Under the pieces are notes generated by a model. That model saw only the letters and a list, made by a program, of their open reading frames with translations. It was not told the DNA's origin and ran no database searches. DNA of 64,000 bases from Plutella xylostella (taxonomy: Eukaryota > Arthropoda > Insecta > Lepidoptera > Plutellidae): positions 5,208,001 through 5,272,000 of the forward strand of contig NC_064009.1 of NCBI RefSeq assembly GCF_932276165.1, in the 5' to 3' direction. Position numbers and translations under genes: made by a program. This document shows, in pieces, positions 35,672-47,714 of the stretch (positions within the stretch are counted from its first letter, which is position 1; every line of letters starts with the position of its first letter).

Positions 35672-35974
35672 CTACCTCTTGCGGCGGCGCGTGCGCGATC
35701 GCGTGGACGAGCGCGAGCTCCACTCCAGGCTCAGGTCGCAGGACGAGGGCGGCGTCTCCGGGAACTGAGCGTCGGAGGTCCAGCGGCAGGACGCGCAGCC
35801 GCCGCGCGGGGGCTCCGGCGCGCGCGCCCGCTCCCCGCCGCCGTACGACTCCAGGATGTGCCGGTACGCGCACTGCACCGGCTCCGGGCTCCTCCCGCGC
35901 GCCGCACACAGCCGCAGCCGCACGCACGCACTGCAGTACCCACAATTATCTCCGCTTAAACTGCTTCTCACCAT
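35672..35974 (-). CDS. Unrecognised small Cys/Arg-rich protein, intronless
   Basis: The frame encodes 100 aa from MVRSSLSGDNCGYCSACVRL to a basic tail ending RTRRRKR. The N-terminus has five cysteines (CGYC, C, C, C), the middle CAYRHILESYGGG, then GGCASCRWTSDAQFPETPPSS and a Ser/Arg-rich end. There is no signal peptide or membrane segment; the basic tail suggests a nuclear location. The coding region is very GC-rich against AT-rich surroundings. A TATA box and TCAGT initiator sit exactly upstream and AATAAA sits downstream, so this looks like a complete compact gene of the inducible type. Alternative minus-strand frames overlap it but lack this promoter-proximal start. I recognise no family and assign no function. 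Confidence 0.62.
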   Translation of the reverse strand: MVRSSLSGDNCGYCSACVRLRLCAARGRSPEPVQCAYRHILESYGGGERARAPEPPRGGCASCRWTSDAQFPETPPSSCDLSLEWSSRSSTRSRTRRRKR

Positions 35975-36003
35975 TATTAGACCGTGTGTTAACTCGACTG
36001 AAC

Positions 36004-36041
36004 TGAGACTGAGCCGGCGCAGGCGGTGTCGTGATATTTAA
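36004..36041 (-). promoter_or_regulatory. TATA box and initiator of the 100-aa gene
   Basis: On the minus strand TTAAATATC gives a TATA-like box with its first T at 36040. The arthropod initiator TCAGTC has its A at 36010, exactly 30 bp downstream, and a second TCAGTT follows at 36004. The resulting 5' UTR would be about 36 nt. Confidence 0.65.
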
Positions 36042-36799
36042 GTGGACGCACTTGGCGTCGCGCACGCGCCCCGCGACTGATAACCAGCGCCCGGCGCCAG
36101 CAACGCCGACTAGCTAGCGACAAACACTCATTTGTAAAAATTAAACTCTAGAACTGTTATCGAGATTAATGGAACATTGACGTCCGTTTGTGCTGTAACT
36201 AGCGGCTGGTCCACGCGCTCCGGGCGCACAAAGAACGACAGAGCGCAGTGTACAACTAGTATTTTTTTAATGAAGCAGGTGCATTTACATACCTATTATT
36301 CATCTAACATTTTATTATTTCCACATTTTCCCATTTTAAACAACACACGATACAAAATTATTAGGTAAAATCTCAGTTTGTTAGTTGCTTGTAATGACTA
36401 TATTTCAAACGTAAAAAAAATATTATCAAACTAAGTTAAAATATACATTACTTAGCTAGTTATTTATAAATTGTTAATATACCTACTTATTCAAAAACTG
36501 TCTGCATTTTAGATATATTTGCTAAAATCTCGGTTTTATACAATGAGGGGTAACTTTTAAAATAAACTCACTGTATTTGTCTACACTATAAAACTGTAAC
36601 AGTGAACAGAGGTCTATAAATACTGCTTTAGCTAGAGCTAATCATAGTCAGGTCAATAGTTAATCTCCTGCCACGTGCTTTAGAACATTGATGCAACACT
36701 CGTGGGAGTTACAATGTCTAAGTAACTAAGTACTACTTATACATTTCTAATTAACGATAATAGGTAGTTCTTACAAGGCATTAATCGCTTAAACACGTG

Positions 36800-37018
36800 C
36801 CCGCAGAGCCGACGACCGCTGGAGTACAAAGGTTCTGGAGTGGAGCCCCCATGTCGGCAAACGGCGTGTCGGTCGCCCCCCAACCCGTGGTCTGATGATC
36901 TGCGGAAGGTAGCGGGAAGCCGCAGGATGCAGATGGCGGGTGACCGTTTGGGGTGGCGATCGTTAGGAGAGGCCTATGTCCAACAGTGGACTACAGAAGG
37001 CTGAGAGAGAGAGAGAGA
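36800..37018 (+). pseudogene. C-terminal scrap of an RTE-like LINE protein with (GA)n tail
   Basis: With frameshifts the sequence encodes a decayed tail: a RRPLEYKGSG segment, then PNPWSDDLRKVAGSR, LGWRSLGEAYVQQWT and a stop. This is the C-terminal end of an RTE-type protein. The 3' end is a short GAGAGAGAGAGA run. Confidence 0.75.
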
Positions 37019-40000
37019 TTAATCGATTAGATATTATTATTATTCTGTGCATCTCTACATCTACTATATAAAGTCTTATGACCTTTTACTGAATTTAGGT
37101 GAGTATTAGGGAATACTTAATTAGGAACCTTTGACCTTTGATCTGAACTTAAAATATTATATATTAGATACGTATAGGTACACAAATACGGAATACATTA
37201 GGTTATCTTTAATAAGTGGGTAGGTATAACTAGATATTAGTCGATTCTTGCTTGCATATCTCTTCTTCGTCTTCTTCCCCAAAAACAATGCTTACAACTT
37301 GTTATTCCTATGAAAGGTGTCTAAGTAATCTGATATCTTATTAATAAAATAACTTCTGTAATTTGGTAAAAACATACTTATAAGTAAGTAGGTTTTTAAC
37401 GTAGGCTTTAACGGTAACAAACTATAAATTTAAACGGTAAATTCAAATCGTTTGACATCCTTTGCATTGCCTGTTTTGAAAGCACCATGCACCACCATCA
37501 CTCTATTTTATAATAAAGCGAGTAGAGGGGATCCAATATAGTACCTAACTACCTAAGATACTCTTGTTAGACGTAGGTAATTAACTATAACTTCATGGTC
37601 CTACCCCACCTCAAGGGTCGCTGTTATAAGGTCTTTTTGCAGATGGGGATACTTATAAACTGGACCAATATTCCTAATTCTACTGAACCATAATCATACT
37701 ACCCAGGTCAATAATATAATAATGTTTGCAGATAGTCGGTACGATGTTACTCTAGCAATAATATAATCAAGTCAACTCAACGCGTACTATTCTAGATTTT
37801 AACTGGTAATTTCTGGATAGACAGCCTCATTAGTAACTGGATATTTATTTATCTGGATATAATTTTACGTAGGTACGGTTGCAGTAAAAATATAGTAGAG
37901 GTAATAAATAATACCGATATAGGCACGGTTCCTATACATTTATCTGCGTTATAACGTAGTAAATATATTATAAATGTTAATTAAGCTAAGTAAATACTTA
38001 TGTAAACCAATAAATTAAGTTATACTAAAGTATATGAAACGTACCTATACTTACTTAAATTTATTATTTAAATACATAAATGTATAGTATTTTAAATAAA
38101 ATTATCCTAAGTATATCACTAACTAGTACCTCCATAACTCAATATGTATTAACTTAACCTGATGAATGTACCTATCTAAGTTAGTAAACATAATCATTTA
38201 TCTACTGAATACGTACGGGTATATGCCGGTAAATTCTCGAAGCCATCGATTCAAGGTTCAAACGTGCGTTTCAAGAAAGTACAAAGTTACGCCCCGGCCC
38301 CTTATCAACATCGTTCCTGATGTAAACAACTATTGCTATTTATACCACCCTAGTACTCCTTTGGTTTATAAATACCAAGCCCTATCTGCATCAGACACGC
38401 GCTGAATATAGCTAATAAATACCTAACATGCGTCAAATTTATTTGAGTGAAAGCAGTAAAAGTATTTGCAATGGGGAATGATTTAACAATAATGCTAGAG
38501 TTCAACCTGCATCCACTAGTTAAAGTTAGGTACTTAATATTTTTTCCTACAGCTAGGTAGGTACCTATACATATACGAAGACCATTCCCCTTACTTACTC
38601 AATTATTAATGAACTATACATGTTTAATTAATTGAATGAAAAAATGAGGCTACTTTTTCAATTTAAATGTGATAAGAAAAAGAGTAAGTAAATTATTGTT
38701 CAAATGTTTGGATAAGCGGTCGTCTGCCCACTTAGATATTGACCTTTTATTGGTCTGCATCATGCATGATGTATGTGTCGTTTGAATTTGCAAATATAAT
38801 TTTACTTAAGTAGTTGGTTTTGAGTAGAAAGTTCGTAATTAAGTATGCCAGTAAACTAATAAAGATACCAGCCTAAATAGAAGTCAGAGATAGATGATAG
38901 CTAACGGATGTCTATTGTGTAAAATGCGTACCTAACTGGCGGTCCTCTTCCGTGGTTCTATGAAATGATGGTAGGTACTTACTTGTTTATGTACCTAACT
39001 ACTTAGGTATACCGTATACCATACCTACCTACCTACCTACAGGTTATGAAAGTCTAATCTGCAGAATCGCATCAAACAGAGGTTGGTCGTGTGATAGGAT
39101 AGGACTGATAGGTAAGTATTACAGTTAGCAAAAGGAATACGTCCCCAGAATCCACCTCCATCCATAGTGCAAAAGTCACGGATGGATTCTACCTACTTTA
39201 TCTCTTTTGTAGACTGTACCAAATTTTCAAGTGTAGCAACACACCTACTTAGTTCTTAATACATAGTAAGTGGTAGGTACTTAAATATTCGAAGAGAGGA
39301 TCATTGTATGGAGGAGTAGGTACCATGTAAGTACACGAGTGGAGGATATGCTAGCGTGGGACGTTTTCGGCCTCTACTAAGGAGGTAGCGGCTGGATGAG
39401 AAAGGCCGAGAACAGAGTGGTGATCGATTACTACGCGCTGATTAAGTTTAATGAATGGGTATGAACTTGGACAAGACAAAATAAGTGTTAACATAACTAA
39501 CTACTTAAATATTATGTTCAAAGCGCTCATTAAAGACTCCAGTGACCGTTGCTGGATCAACTTCGACAATGAGGTTGGAATTGGGTTGGAAGATGCCTTC
39601 TTCGTCATAAAAGTTATAAACAGACAGTACCTAAGCCCTAGTTTCACCATACTCTGTTAGATCATTAACACTCTCTCACATTATAACAAGGGATTAGTTG
39701 TTGAATTCTGACACATCTGTCAAGAATTAAATACCTACTTATGGAAATTTTATTTTAGACGATAATGTAACAGTGTTTTTATGATCTAATAAGAGACTAT
39801 CGTGAAACTAGGCCTAAGTGTCTCTCTGTGGACTGTCAGAGTAAACTTTTTCTCAGTGGACTACTCCACCGATTTTAGGTACGGTTAGCTGCATAAGTAA
39901 AGTAGTTAGCTAGTAAATCCATTTTTGTACCTTGTCAAACTACCTACACCAGCCGACTGTAAATGTTTGACTTTGAATAGACAGTTTGTGAGTTTGACAA

Positions 40001-41134
40001 GGTACAAATGTGTATGCTGCTGACTGTACCTAGTAGGATGGTACCAGGAATATAACATAGCTTATACTTATAGCTATGTAGGTACCACAGAGAAAAAATA
40101 CTGCGTATCTACTTACTACCTACAAAGTCATTCTAGCTACCTACAATAGTAATTTTATCTGATGGAGGTGTTTTTTAACATAGTTGCCAAGCCATTAAAT
40201 CACAGTTCTTTATCGAAATTTAATAATAAACTTATTTTTTAAACAATGTGTTATACTAATTAGTTATTTTTATACAAACGGTTATCTTGCGTGGAGATAA
40301 CTCTTATGATGACTCTTGATGTTACGTTCTCAGTATTAAGAGGGCCGTACCAATTCGCTAAAACTTAATCAAAACCGGAATTTACTTTAATGTAACGGTA
40401 CCTACTATAACCTACTTGATTAATAAGAATTATAGTTAGGTAGAGTTACTAACTAAACTAATCGCTTTTTGGATACCTATTGTACCTACTTAGGATATAC
40501 TTATTCGTCTCGTATGTCTACAATCATTCTCAGTGAATGAAAACATTATGATGAAACCTGCAGGTGTTTGAGCCCTCAGGTCTAAACTACGTTCCTGAGG
40601 TTGGACCATTTGTATATTGATCCGTCTAATCAGATGTAAAACAGAGAATTTCCCTAATATAGGTACAAACTGGGTGTATCTAGAAATTAAAATATACGAA
40701 TCAAAAAACTTATAATAGCGTCATCATCTGCTTTATTTATTTTTAATTAAATATGGACAATAAGTAGGTCATTATCAACATAATTATTAACCTATATAAA
40801 CACGCTCGATTAAATTAAATTACGGATGCACAGAGAAATAAAATTTTAAAACAAAGTTACTTATAGATATTTGATCACTTGTAAAATAAAAGTTAAAGCG
40901 AAACAAATGTAACGTAAATAAGAACTAGATAGACAAAACATAGAAGAAAATATACTTGAGACCAATGGTATAATAGTCATATAAATAATATGTACGTTTT
41001 GAAATGACCGTTCACACCATTTTCTCTAACTAGTTTATTAACTGCCAAAGCGTGATGAACATATTATAATAATATATACAACATAAATACCGAATCCAAA
41101 ATTCATTTTCTAGCCACCCCCAAATAAAATAGGA
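37019..41134. other. Long gene-poor AT-rich stretch
   Basis: About 4.1 kb shows no convincing exon, RNA gene or complete mobile element on either strand. It is rich in GTACCTA/TAGGTAC words. Confidence 0.4.
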
Positions 41135-41142
41135 CAATATAC

Positions 41143-41726
41143 TAGTGATGCCACGAATAGTGATTTGGCCGAATACCGAATACCGAATATTCGGCCGGCG
41201 GTCTCAGCCGAATACCGAATATTCGGCCACCGAATATTCGGCAGGTGATCTAGTATAATTTTATTACTTGAAGTTTTATTTAAACAGTGTTCTTCTTAAT
41301 CTTACGGCAGATCGGTACAACGGGTGGTCAACCAACTCGAATCAGTAGCCGAAGAGCCGAACCTTATATATTTTGTTAAAAAATACCTGTGTCTCAGTAG
41401 CAGTCATTTTATGAAGAAAAGCGCAATCGTCTCTTGCGGACAAATGCCGAAAAACTTGTCTTTATTCATCACAATATGCCTTTAATTAATTTAAAATAAT
41501 AAAAATACTGATGTTGTATTCAGGTTTTCGCAATTAATGATTGTTTGATAGTTAAATGTTACGATTAAATTGTTTTTTTTATTCCTCTTTGTAAGATATT
41601 TGCTACTTTTTAAGTATTCGGTATTCGGCCGAATACTACTTATTATTCGGCCGAATACCGAATACTGAAAAAACTGGCCGAATAGGCCGAATACCGAATA
41701 CTTGCCGAATATTCGTGGCATCTCTA
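41143..41726. mobile_element. hAT-type MITE rich in CCGAATATTCGG
   Basis: The 8-bp target duplication CAATATAC occurs at 41135-41142 and 41727-41734. The 17-bp terminal inverted repeats TAGTGATGCCACGAATA and TATTCGTGGCATCTCTA differ at one position. At 584 bp it lacks a transposase gene. Both ends are packed with CCGAATACCGAATATTCGG-type palindromes. The 8-bp duplication assigns it to the hAT superfamily. Confidence 0.9.
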
Positions 41727-41827
41727 CAATATACTAATGCTGTTCCAAACACATATTCACTGTTTATGGGACAAAAATAATTTCTATTTACATTCTACTA
41801 AGTATAAAACTAAAGTGCATTGTGAAT

Positions 41828-44800
41828 TTAGCTCTCAATATCTGCAGATTTAAGACTTTCACATAGTTTGTTGAACACTTCGTTTTTACACATCACTCTC
41901 ACTGACTTGAGGTAGTGGCAGAATCTGTTGTTTCTCTTGACAACATTATCAGTCTTGTCCTGTTCTATTCTACAGATGGTTCTGCACGTGGCCCAGTAGT
42001 CCAGCGCAATGGACTTTCGGTCTAACAGCGAGTTTGGATTTACAGCATTCACTAACGACTGGTGCCTTGATATTATCTTCTCTTTTTTCCTGTAAAAGAA
42101 AAAAAACATTGTAATAAGTTGGACACCTAACTAATTCAGTTGGGGTTATCAAGAGCGAAAGAGCTAAGTTAATAATAATAATAATAATAGGTAATGTAAC
42201 AAACCTTTCTTCTAAGAGTCCGGGTACTTGTAAGTCAACTCTGTTAAGATTGCTATGATTTGCTTTGTCCAGAGATCTCTTGAGTAATTCGCAGGAAATT
42301 TGACTTGATAAGTCATAGAAATTATTAACATCCTCAAGACTTTCTTTCTCTGATACACTATCTGTTTCTGTGCAAGACCATGGATTAGAACAAACATCGA
42401 CTTTAGCATCAGGTTTTATGTTGAAACTCATACAGTCTGCAAGAGAAATACTGTCTAATACATCTGCAATATCTTCTAAAGCATTAGTAGCTCTGTTTTT
42501 TTCAGTCTTTCTAGTTTTGCATTCAGTACTTTCTTCTCCTTCTAGAGCATTAGGAATACACCACCAAACTTTTAACAAATCTAGTGGTTGACTGAGGAAC
42601 AAGTTATTGCTGGGATTGCCTGTGAAATATTGCCATAAGCCATCGCAGGAAGTAGTATTTGTTCTAATTTCAGTTTTGTCTTCTGCCAATTCTTGGCCAG
42701 CCCAAGAAAAATTAGAGTTTTCATCTTCTGCATCCACTATTTCCGTTTCTACATTAGTGCTAGAAGTTCTGCACTGCTGAGCCTCACTGACAACTAAATA
42801 CTGCAGGTAATTTATACATTTTCTCATATCTCCTTTGAAGTAATCTAAGAACTTAGCCCCGCTTCCTGGCCAACAGAAGCCAGTATCTGCCAAACACATG
42901 ATGTCAAGCCATGTGCCCAGCATTCTGGGAGAAAGTGGATTCATTTTAACAACATTACCACCCAGCAAAAACCTCTGTAAATGGCTGCATGACACTGAAG
43001 TGGTTACAAGTATAACTGGCCTTTTTGAACATTGAACTAATTGAGCTATTCCAGATATAAAACCATCATCTTGTTCAAACACTATATCAGCATCATCAAT
43101 TAAAATAAGCGACATTGCCGTCCTGCCTTCTTCTTGACTATTCTGTGATAAAGCTTCACTTCTCTGAGAAAATAGGCCTGAGTCAACTTGAGATCTCTTC
43201 TTGCCCTTAAGTTTGTTAAGCTTTTTGTTGTTGAAAAGTTCTTGTGTGTTTTGTGAATCTCCATTGCAACTTTTACCTCGGTTGACTTTATGGGATTGTG
43301 TAGCTTCCTGCAAATCTTGCAGCAATATCTTTCCTGTTCTTCTGGTACCTACATTAACTTCAATAACTTTTAAAGCTAACTCTGTCGCAACAGCATACAC
43401 ACTTGAAGTTTTTCCACTTCCTGCAGGACCAGTTAATACAAGTAGGTTATTGGAAATTCTCATATTATCTCTGCTGTCAGTATCTGAATTGTAAAAGTCT
43501 GAATCAGAATCTTCATTACTATTTTTCTGAGCCGCATTATTTTCTGACCAAGTGATAAGCCATTTCTTTAACTCATTAGTGCTGTCAAAGTTTCCTATTA
43601 TGTGCTTGGTTGATGTAGCTTTATACTTATCTGTCCAACTCAAGGATTTAGGGTCTTCAGCTTTTACATCTATTGAGTTATTTAATACTTCTGAGCTATT
43701 ATCCATATCCAGGCTGTTAAAATCAATGTTGTTGCCTTTGCTTTTGCAACTTAAAGTTTTATATGTGCGATATACAGGAAATTCTGGATAGCTGAGTTTT
43801 ATTTTATGGAGTGTATCAGGAACATCATTACATTTAGTAGGAACAAGAGTATTCTTCGTGTTCACTGTAGAGTCTAAGCAGAGGAACTTTTTTATGTCAT
43901 TGTCATTATATAGCACTTGTTTTTCCATACATTCATTATTTTCGGATGTTTTCATAAAGTCAGGGACTGCAGATAGGTTGTCTGCTGGTATAATTTGTTG
44001 GACATGAACTACAGGATAGAAACCACTAGAAATAATGGTTTGTTCCTTTTGATAAGCTATGGCCTTCTTTAGCTGGTCAGGTATTCCACTATGAAGGAAC
44101 TTTTGTTTTGCTTCCAATGCAGCTACATCTTCTTGAGTCTTTGCAACAAATATTGGGGCCAGTTTTGCCTTCATTTTGTCACCTTTACATTTGGAATCTA
44201 ATTTCTGCTTCTTAATTGTATCTGATTTATCTCTGCTAATGCCAGACTTTTTTAGAAACTGTGAATCATCTATCATGACTGTTTTGTGGTCAATGAGTTT
44301 TTTTTTCTTGGGCGTCAAAATATGCAATTCTTCATCAGAACTTGATAATTGCATATCATCTGTATATTTAATTGGTTTCTTTACATTACGCTTTGGTCTC
44401 CCTTCAACAGTATTCACTAGATTTTCAGGGTTTTCCCCTTTACTCAGTATTATTGGTTCAACATCTGTTTTTCTTTTACGTTTTCGAGGCTTCTCTTTTT
44501 TAATGTTGGACACTTCACCTTCTTCGGGCTTGACAGTAAGTTCCTCTTCTGGATTAACAGTAAGTTCGTCTTTTGGATTGAGAGTAAGTTCTACAGTAGT
44601 TGTATTTATTTCTGTACCATCAATTGCCTTATTTATTTTCATATTGTTGTTGAGACTAAGTTTGCGTTTCTTTTTTTTCTTTTTACTATTTGGCGTCATT
44701 TTTACTTTTAGTGTTTGTATGATACTTTCTTCTTCCATTTCGTCATTTATTAGTAAAACAGGAGTCGGCTCAGGATCTTTATCAATCTTCTTAAAATAAC

Positions 44801-45773
44801 TTAGCATGTTCTCTTTTTTCTTCATGGATGGCGATAGCTTTTTCAAGAAATCTTCATCCTCCTTAATTATTCTTGCTTTTTGGTTATTAACTACTGTATT
44901 TTTATCATTTGGATTGGTATCTTTTTCTGAAACAAGTTTTAACTCTGACACAGAAGTTACAGAATCTTCAGAGATAACTTCAATATCAATTGTTTCACAG
45001 GCGGAATGTTTTATTTTACTAGTAACTTGTAGTTTTTTCGTAGTCATTTTAACTTTTTTCTGCTTTTCAACCTTTTTGTTACCTTTGATAATCATATTTT
45101 TCAATCTTTCCGCCCTTTTATCCATCTTTTGCTTAATACATTCTTCTTCAAGTTTTTCTATTTCTTTCTTCTTCAAGGAACCTTTTGCTTCAGCCAACTT
45201 TTGTAAAGCTAAATTTCTTTTTGTCTTAAGTAATTTTTTCTGCTTTACTTCCTCTGATTCTGGTTCTAGGGTATCTTTTTCTTTTCCAGGAGAGTTACTA
45301 CCTATACTTTTATTACGTGAGTCCATTAGTAGCTGAAAAGCATTTGTTTGCTTCTTCTCCTTGATTTCATAAACAGGCATATTTTCTTCAGACACATTAT
45401 GTTCGGTAACACTTTTTTTTATACATTCTGACTCCCTTTCTTTTCTTTTTCCATTAGTTTCACTGAGTACAGATTGCTTCTTTCTTACCATTTTAAATAA
45501 GTAATTTTTTGGTCGTTCCAAATACTCATCCACATCTATTGTTTCTGATCGATTGGGCGACTTTAGCTTTAAAGACTGAATCAAGGTCTGTGATACATCA
45601 ATCACATCAGGATCCTCCTGACCATCTTTGCGGAGTTTATATTTCTTTAGCTTTTTCCTGAGACACTTTGGTTTCACAATATTTTCTTTTGCTTTTAAGA
45701 TACTTTTACCTCTTCTGTGTCTACATGGTTCATCATCTTCTATAAAAGGGCCTGTTCGAAGAGCAATGGACAT
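41828..45773 (-). CDS. ATAD5: ATAD5/Elg1, PCNA-unloading clamp-loader-like AAA+ ATPase
   Basis: Two coding exons, 45773-42205 and 42089-41828, splice in phase (E-R|K-K) to 1276 aa. The first 650 or so residues are Lys/Glu/Ser-rich and disordered, with a YF-containing motif (NMLSYFKKIDKD) like the N-terminal DYFRK motif of ATAD5. The AAA+ domain begins SLSWTDKYKATSTKHIIGNF. Its Walker A is LTGPAGSGKTSSVYAVA (about residue 780), Walker B LILIDDADIVFEQDDGF (about 888), and sensor 1 KRPVILVTTS. Family knowledge: with RFC2-5 it removes PCNA from replicated DNA. An upstream noncoding or short coding exon (46752 on) joins at the AG before GGAAGTGATG. In that mRNA an in-frame ATG at 46798 could add 17 residues. 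I start at 45773 as the conservative choice. Confidence 0.9.
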
Positions 45774-45903
45774 CACTTCCCTGGAAACAGAGAAAGAACT
45801 TGGTTAATAATTAAGTAAGGTAATATAAAAAATTACAAGAGGCATGTTAGGTAAGGGGTCAGTGGAATTTGATAGGTTAATTAATATCATCAAGTTTATG
45901 ATC

Positions 45904-46171
45904 TCGATTCTGAAGGCAGAAATTCTAATTTTAACCCTGTCAAACTATAAAATTTGCTGCCATAAAAAGACATTTAGGGTCACTTTTACCAAACGCTAAA
46001 CGTATTTAAAATTGTATTTAAGTCAAATTTTAAATACATTTTGTACCAACTGACAAACGTTTGACAGGCTACTAAATACGTTTAGCGTTTGGTGAAATTC
46101 CACCTTAATTTTAAACAAAGAAATTAAGGTTTTGACAGGTCTAAAATAAGAATTTCTGCCTTCAGAATCGA
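45904..46171. repeat. Outer MITE of a nested pair, ATAD5 first intron
   Basis: The arms TCGATTCTGAAGGCAGAAAT and ATTTCTGCCTTCAGAATCGA are perfect inverted repeats. They continue inward less perfectly through the TGTCAAA/TTTTGACA region. The element contains a second MITE at 45974-46108. Confidence 0.85.
45974..46108. repeat. Inner MITE of a nested pair
   Basis: The inverted arms CCAAACGCTAAACGTATTTA and TAAATACGTTTAGCGTTTGG, with TTAGGGTCAC/CCACCTTAA-like tips, define an element of about 135 bp. It inserted into the element at 45904-46171. Confidence 0.82.
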
Positions 46172-46751
46172 CATCAATGTTTAAACATTCCAATATTATT
46201 GGCTATTGTTATACACATAGACCTGTCCCAATATTGTAAATATTGAAATTTCTGTATCATTTACTAAGTACAAAAGACTGCTGTATACATGTTAACATTA
46301 TGTGGTGAGATCAGACACACACCTTGATCAAGCTTAAGATAGGTCAAGAACTCTTTAAAATAAAGCTATTGCATGTTTAACCCCTTGAGATCCAAGCCTT
46401 TTTTAATTCATTGCCCTATCATTTGTCACACATATAGTCCATAGTTACAATAATTTATAAATGACAAATCTAGAACAGTGCTTAAAACCATGAAGCTGGT
46501 AAGGCAGTTAGCAGAATGTATGATAAAAGATGACCTAGTTGGTTGACACAAATCAATTTTTCATATTTTATAATTATACAAAGTAAACGCAGGATTGGTT
46601 TACCTGGTATAGTATTTACAGTAATTACCCTATAGTACAAGGTGGTCATGCATATACTTAAATGAAAAACAAATGCATACAAACCATGCGTAATTCCTAT
46701 TGATGGAACACCAATACACACAGCACACACATAAAATCTTAAAAACATTAC

Positions 46752-46830
46752 CGATAAATAATATTAAAACAGCTTAACACGTAGTTAATTTTTATCATAA
46801 ATTTCGCCAATTCCAGTTATTTTCTCATTC
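46752..46830 (-). other. Predicted 5' exon of ATAD5
   Basis: On the minus strand a donor TTTATCG|GTAATG at 46751/46752 pairs with the acceptor before the ATAD5 coding exon. The exon holds a short upstream frame (ATGAGAAAATAA) and an ATG at 46798 that would be in frame with ATAD5 after splicing. The exact 5' end is unknown; TCAGTTCAG near 46840 could be an initiator. Confidence 0.4.
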
Positions 46831-47008
46831 TGAACTGAAAAAGAAAACTGAAAAGCAACCAATATCCCACATCCCAACAAATTGGCGGTAAACGGTAAAC
46901 AAAATGATGAATGAAATGTCAAATCTAATGTGTCAAGGTAAAATTAAAATGTCAAATTGTTCACAGATTAACGGCAGGTTATAACCCATTTAAGCCACCG
47001 ACACACTA

Positions 47009-47212
47009 ACGGACGCGGCTTACGGACGCGGCTGTCAGCCGCGACTGATAATGTGCACGGTCTTTTGGGACAGTTCGTCCCAGATCGCTCTCGGACGTAA
47101 ACTTGAACTGACCTTCAGCTTTCAGACGACCGGGAGCGATCCTTAAGCGATCTGGCACAAACTCCCAAAAGACCGTGCACATTATGAGTCGCGGCTGACG
47201 GACGCGTCCGTA
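47009..47212. repeat. Long-armed foldback element between ATAD5 and UQCRC2
   Basis: Arms of about 55 bp pair almost fully, for example GTGCACGGTCTTTTGGGA with TCCCAAAAGACCGTGCAC, and GACGGACGCG/GACGCGGCT words lie outside them. It lies in the roughly 0.9-kb head-to-head promoter region. Confidence 0.82.
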
Positions 47213-47359
47213 AGTCGCTAGCAACAGCGGCGGCTGATAACCATTATTTTACGCTATTGGTTGATCAGTCACTCTTCACGACGATACATCCGCCAGACTG
47301 CCCCCTCCAGATTCGCGACCTGTCATGTTCAAAGTTCAAGCAAATAAGCAAATTTTTCT

Positions 47360-47530
47360 AAAGCTGCGTACAGACCGGCCCAACGAAGGCCAACGAACGG
47401 GTTTCGTTGGCCTTCGTTGCTGCAATCTGCCCTGTATTATGTATGATAAATATCCATCGTTGGGATAACGTGAAGCGTTTCTCTAAAGCTGCGTACAGAC
47501 TGGGCCAACGGGCCTGTCTGTACGCGGCTT
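47360..47530. repeat. MITE with AAGCTGCGTACAGAC termini
   Basis: The left end AAGCTGCGTACAGACCGGCC and the right end GGGCCTGTCTGTACGCGGCTT are inverted repeats. Two internal copies of AAGCTGCGTACAGAC suggest a nested or duplicated element. It lies about 185 bp upstream of the UQCRC2 start codon. Confidence 0.75.
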
Positions 47531-47714
47531 AACGAGAAGGTCACGTTGCTTTTAGTTCGAATTTCAATTTCTCAGAATAATAACAGCTAGATATTATTCT
47601 GTGGTATTAATTGAGGTATTTTTTGTGCCTGGCAACATTATTCGAACCGAACTCCTCTTCGACGTGCAAGACATATCGGAGTTAAAGTAGAAAAACCTTA
47701 TTTATTCCAAAAAA

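Noticed and set aside
35550..36006. Overlapping Arg/Ala-rich frames of 131 and 136 aa at the small GC-rich gene
   Set aside because: High GC leaves all frames open; only the frame starting at 35974 begins just after the TATA/initiator pair and fits the AATAAA.
44176..45336. Plus-strand frames of 207 and 176 aa rich in Ser, Phe and Leu
   Set aside because: They are antisense to the Lys/Glu-rich part of ATAD5, whose AAA for Lys reads as Phe on the other strand.
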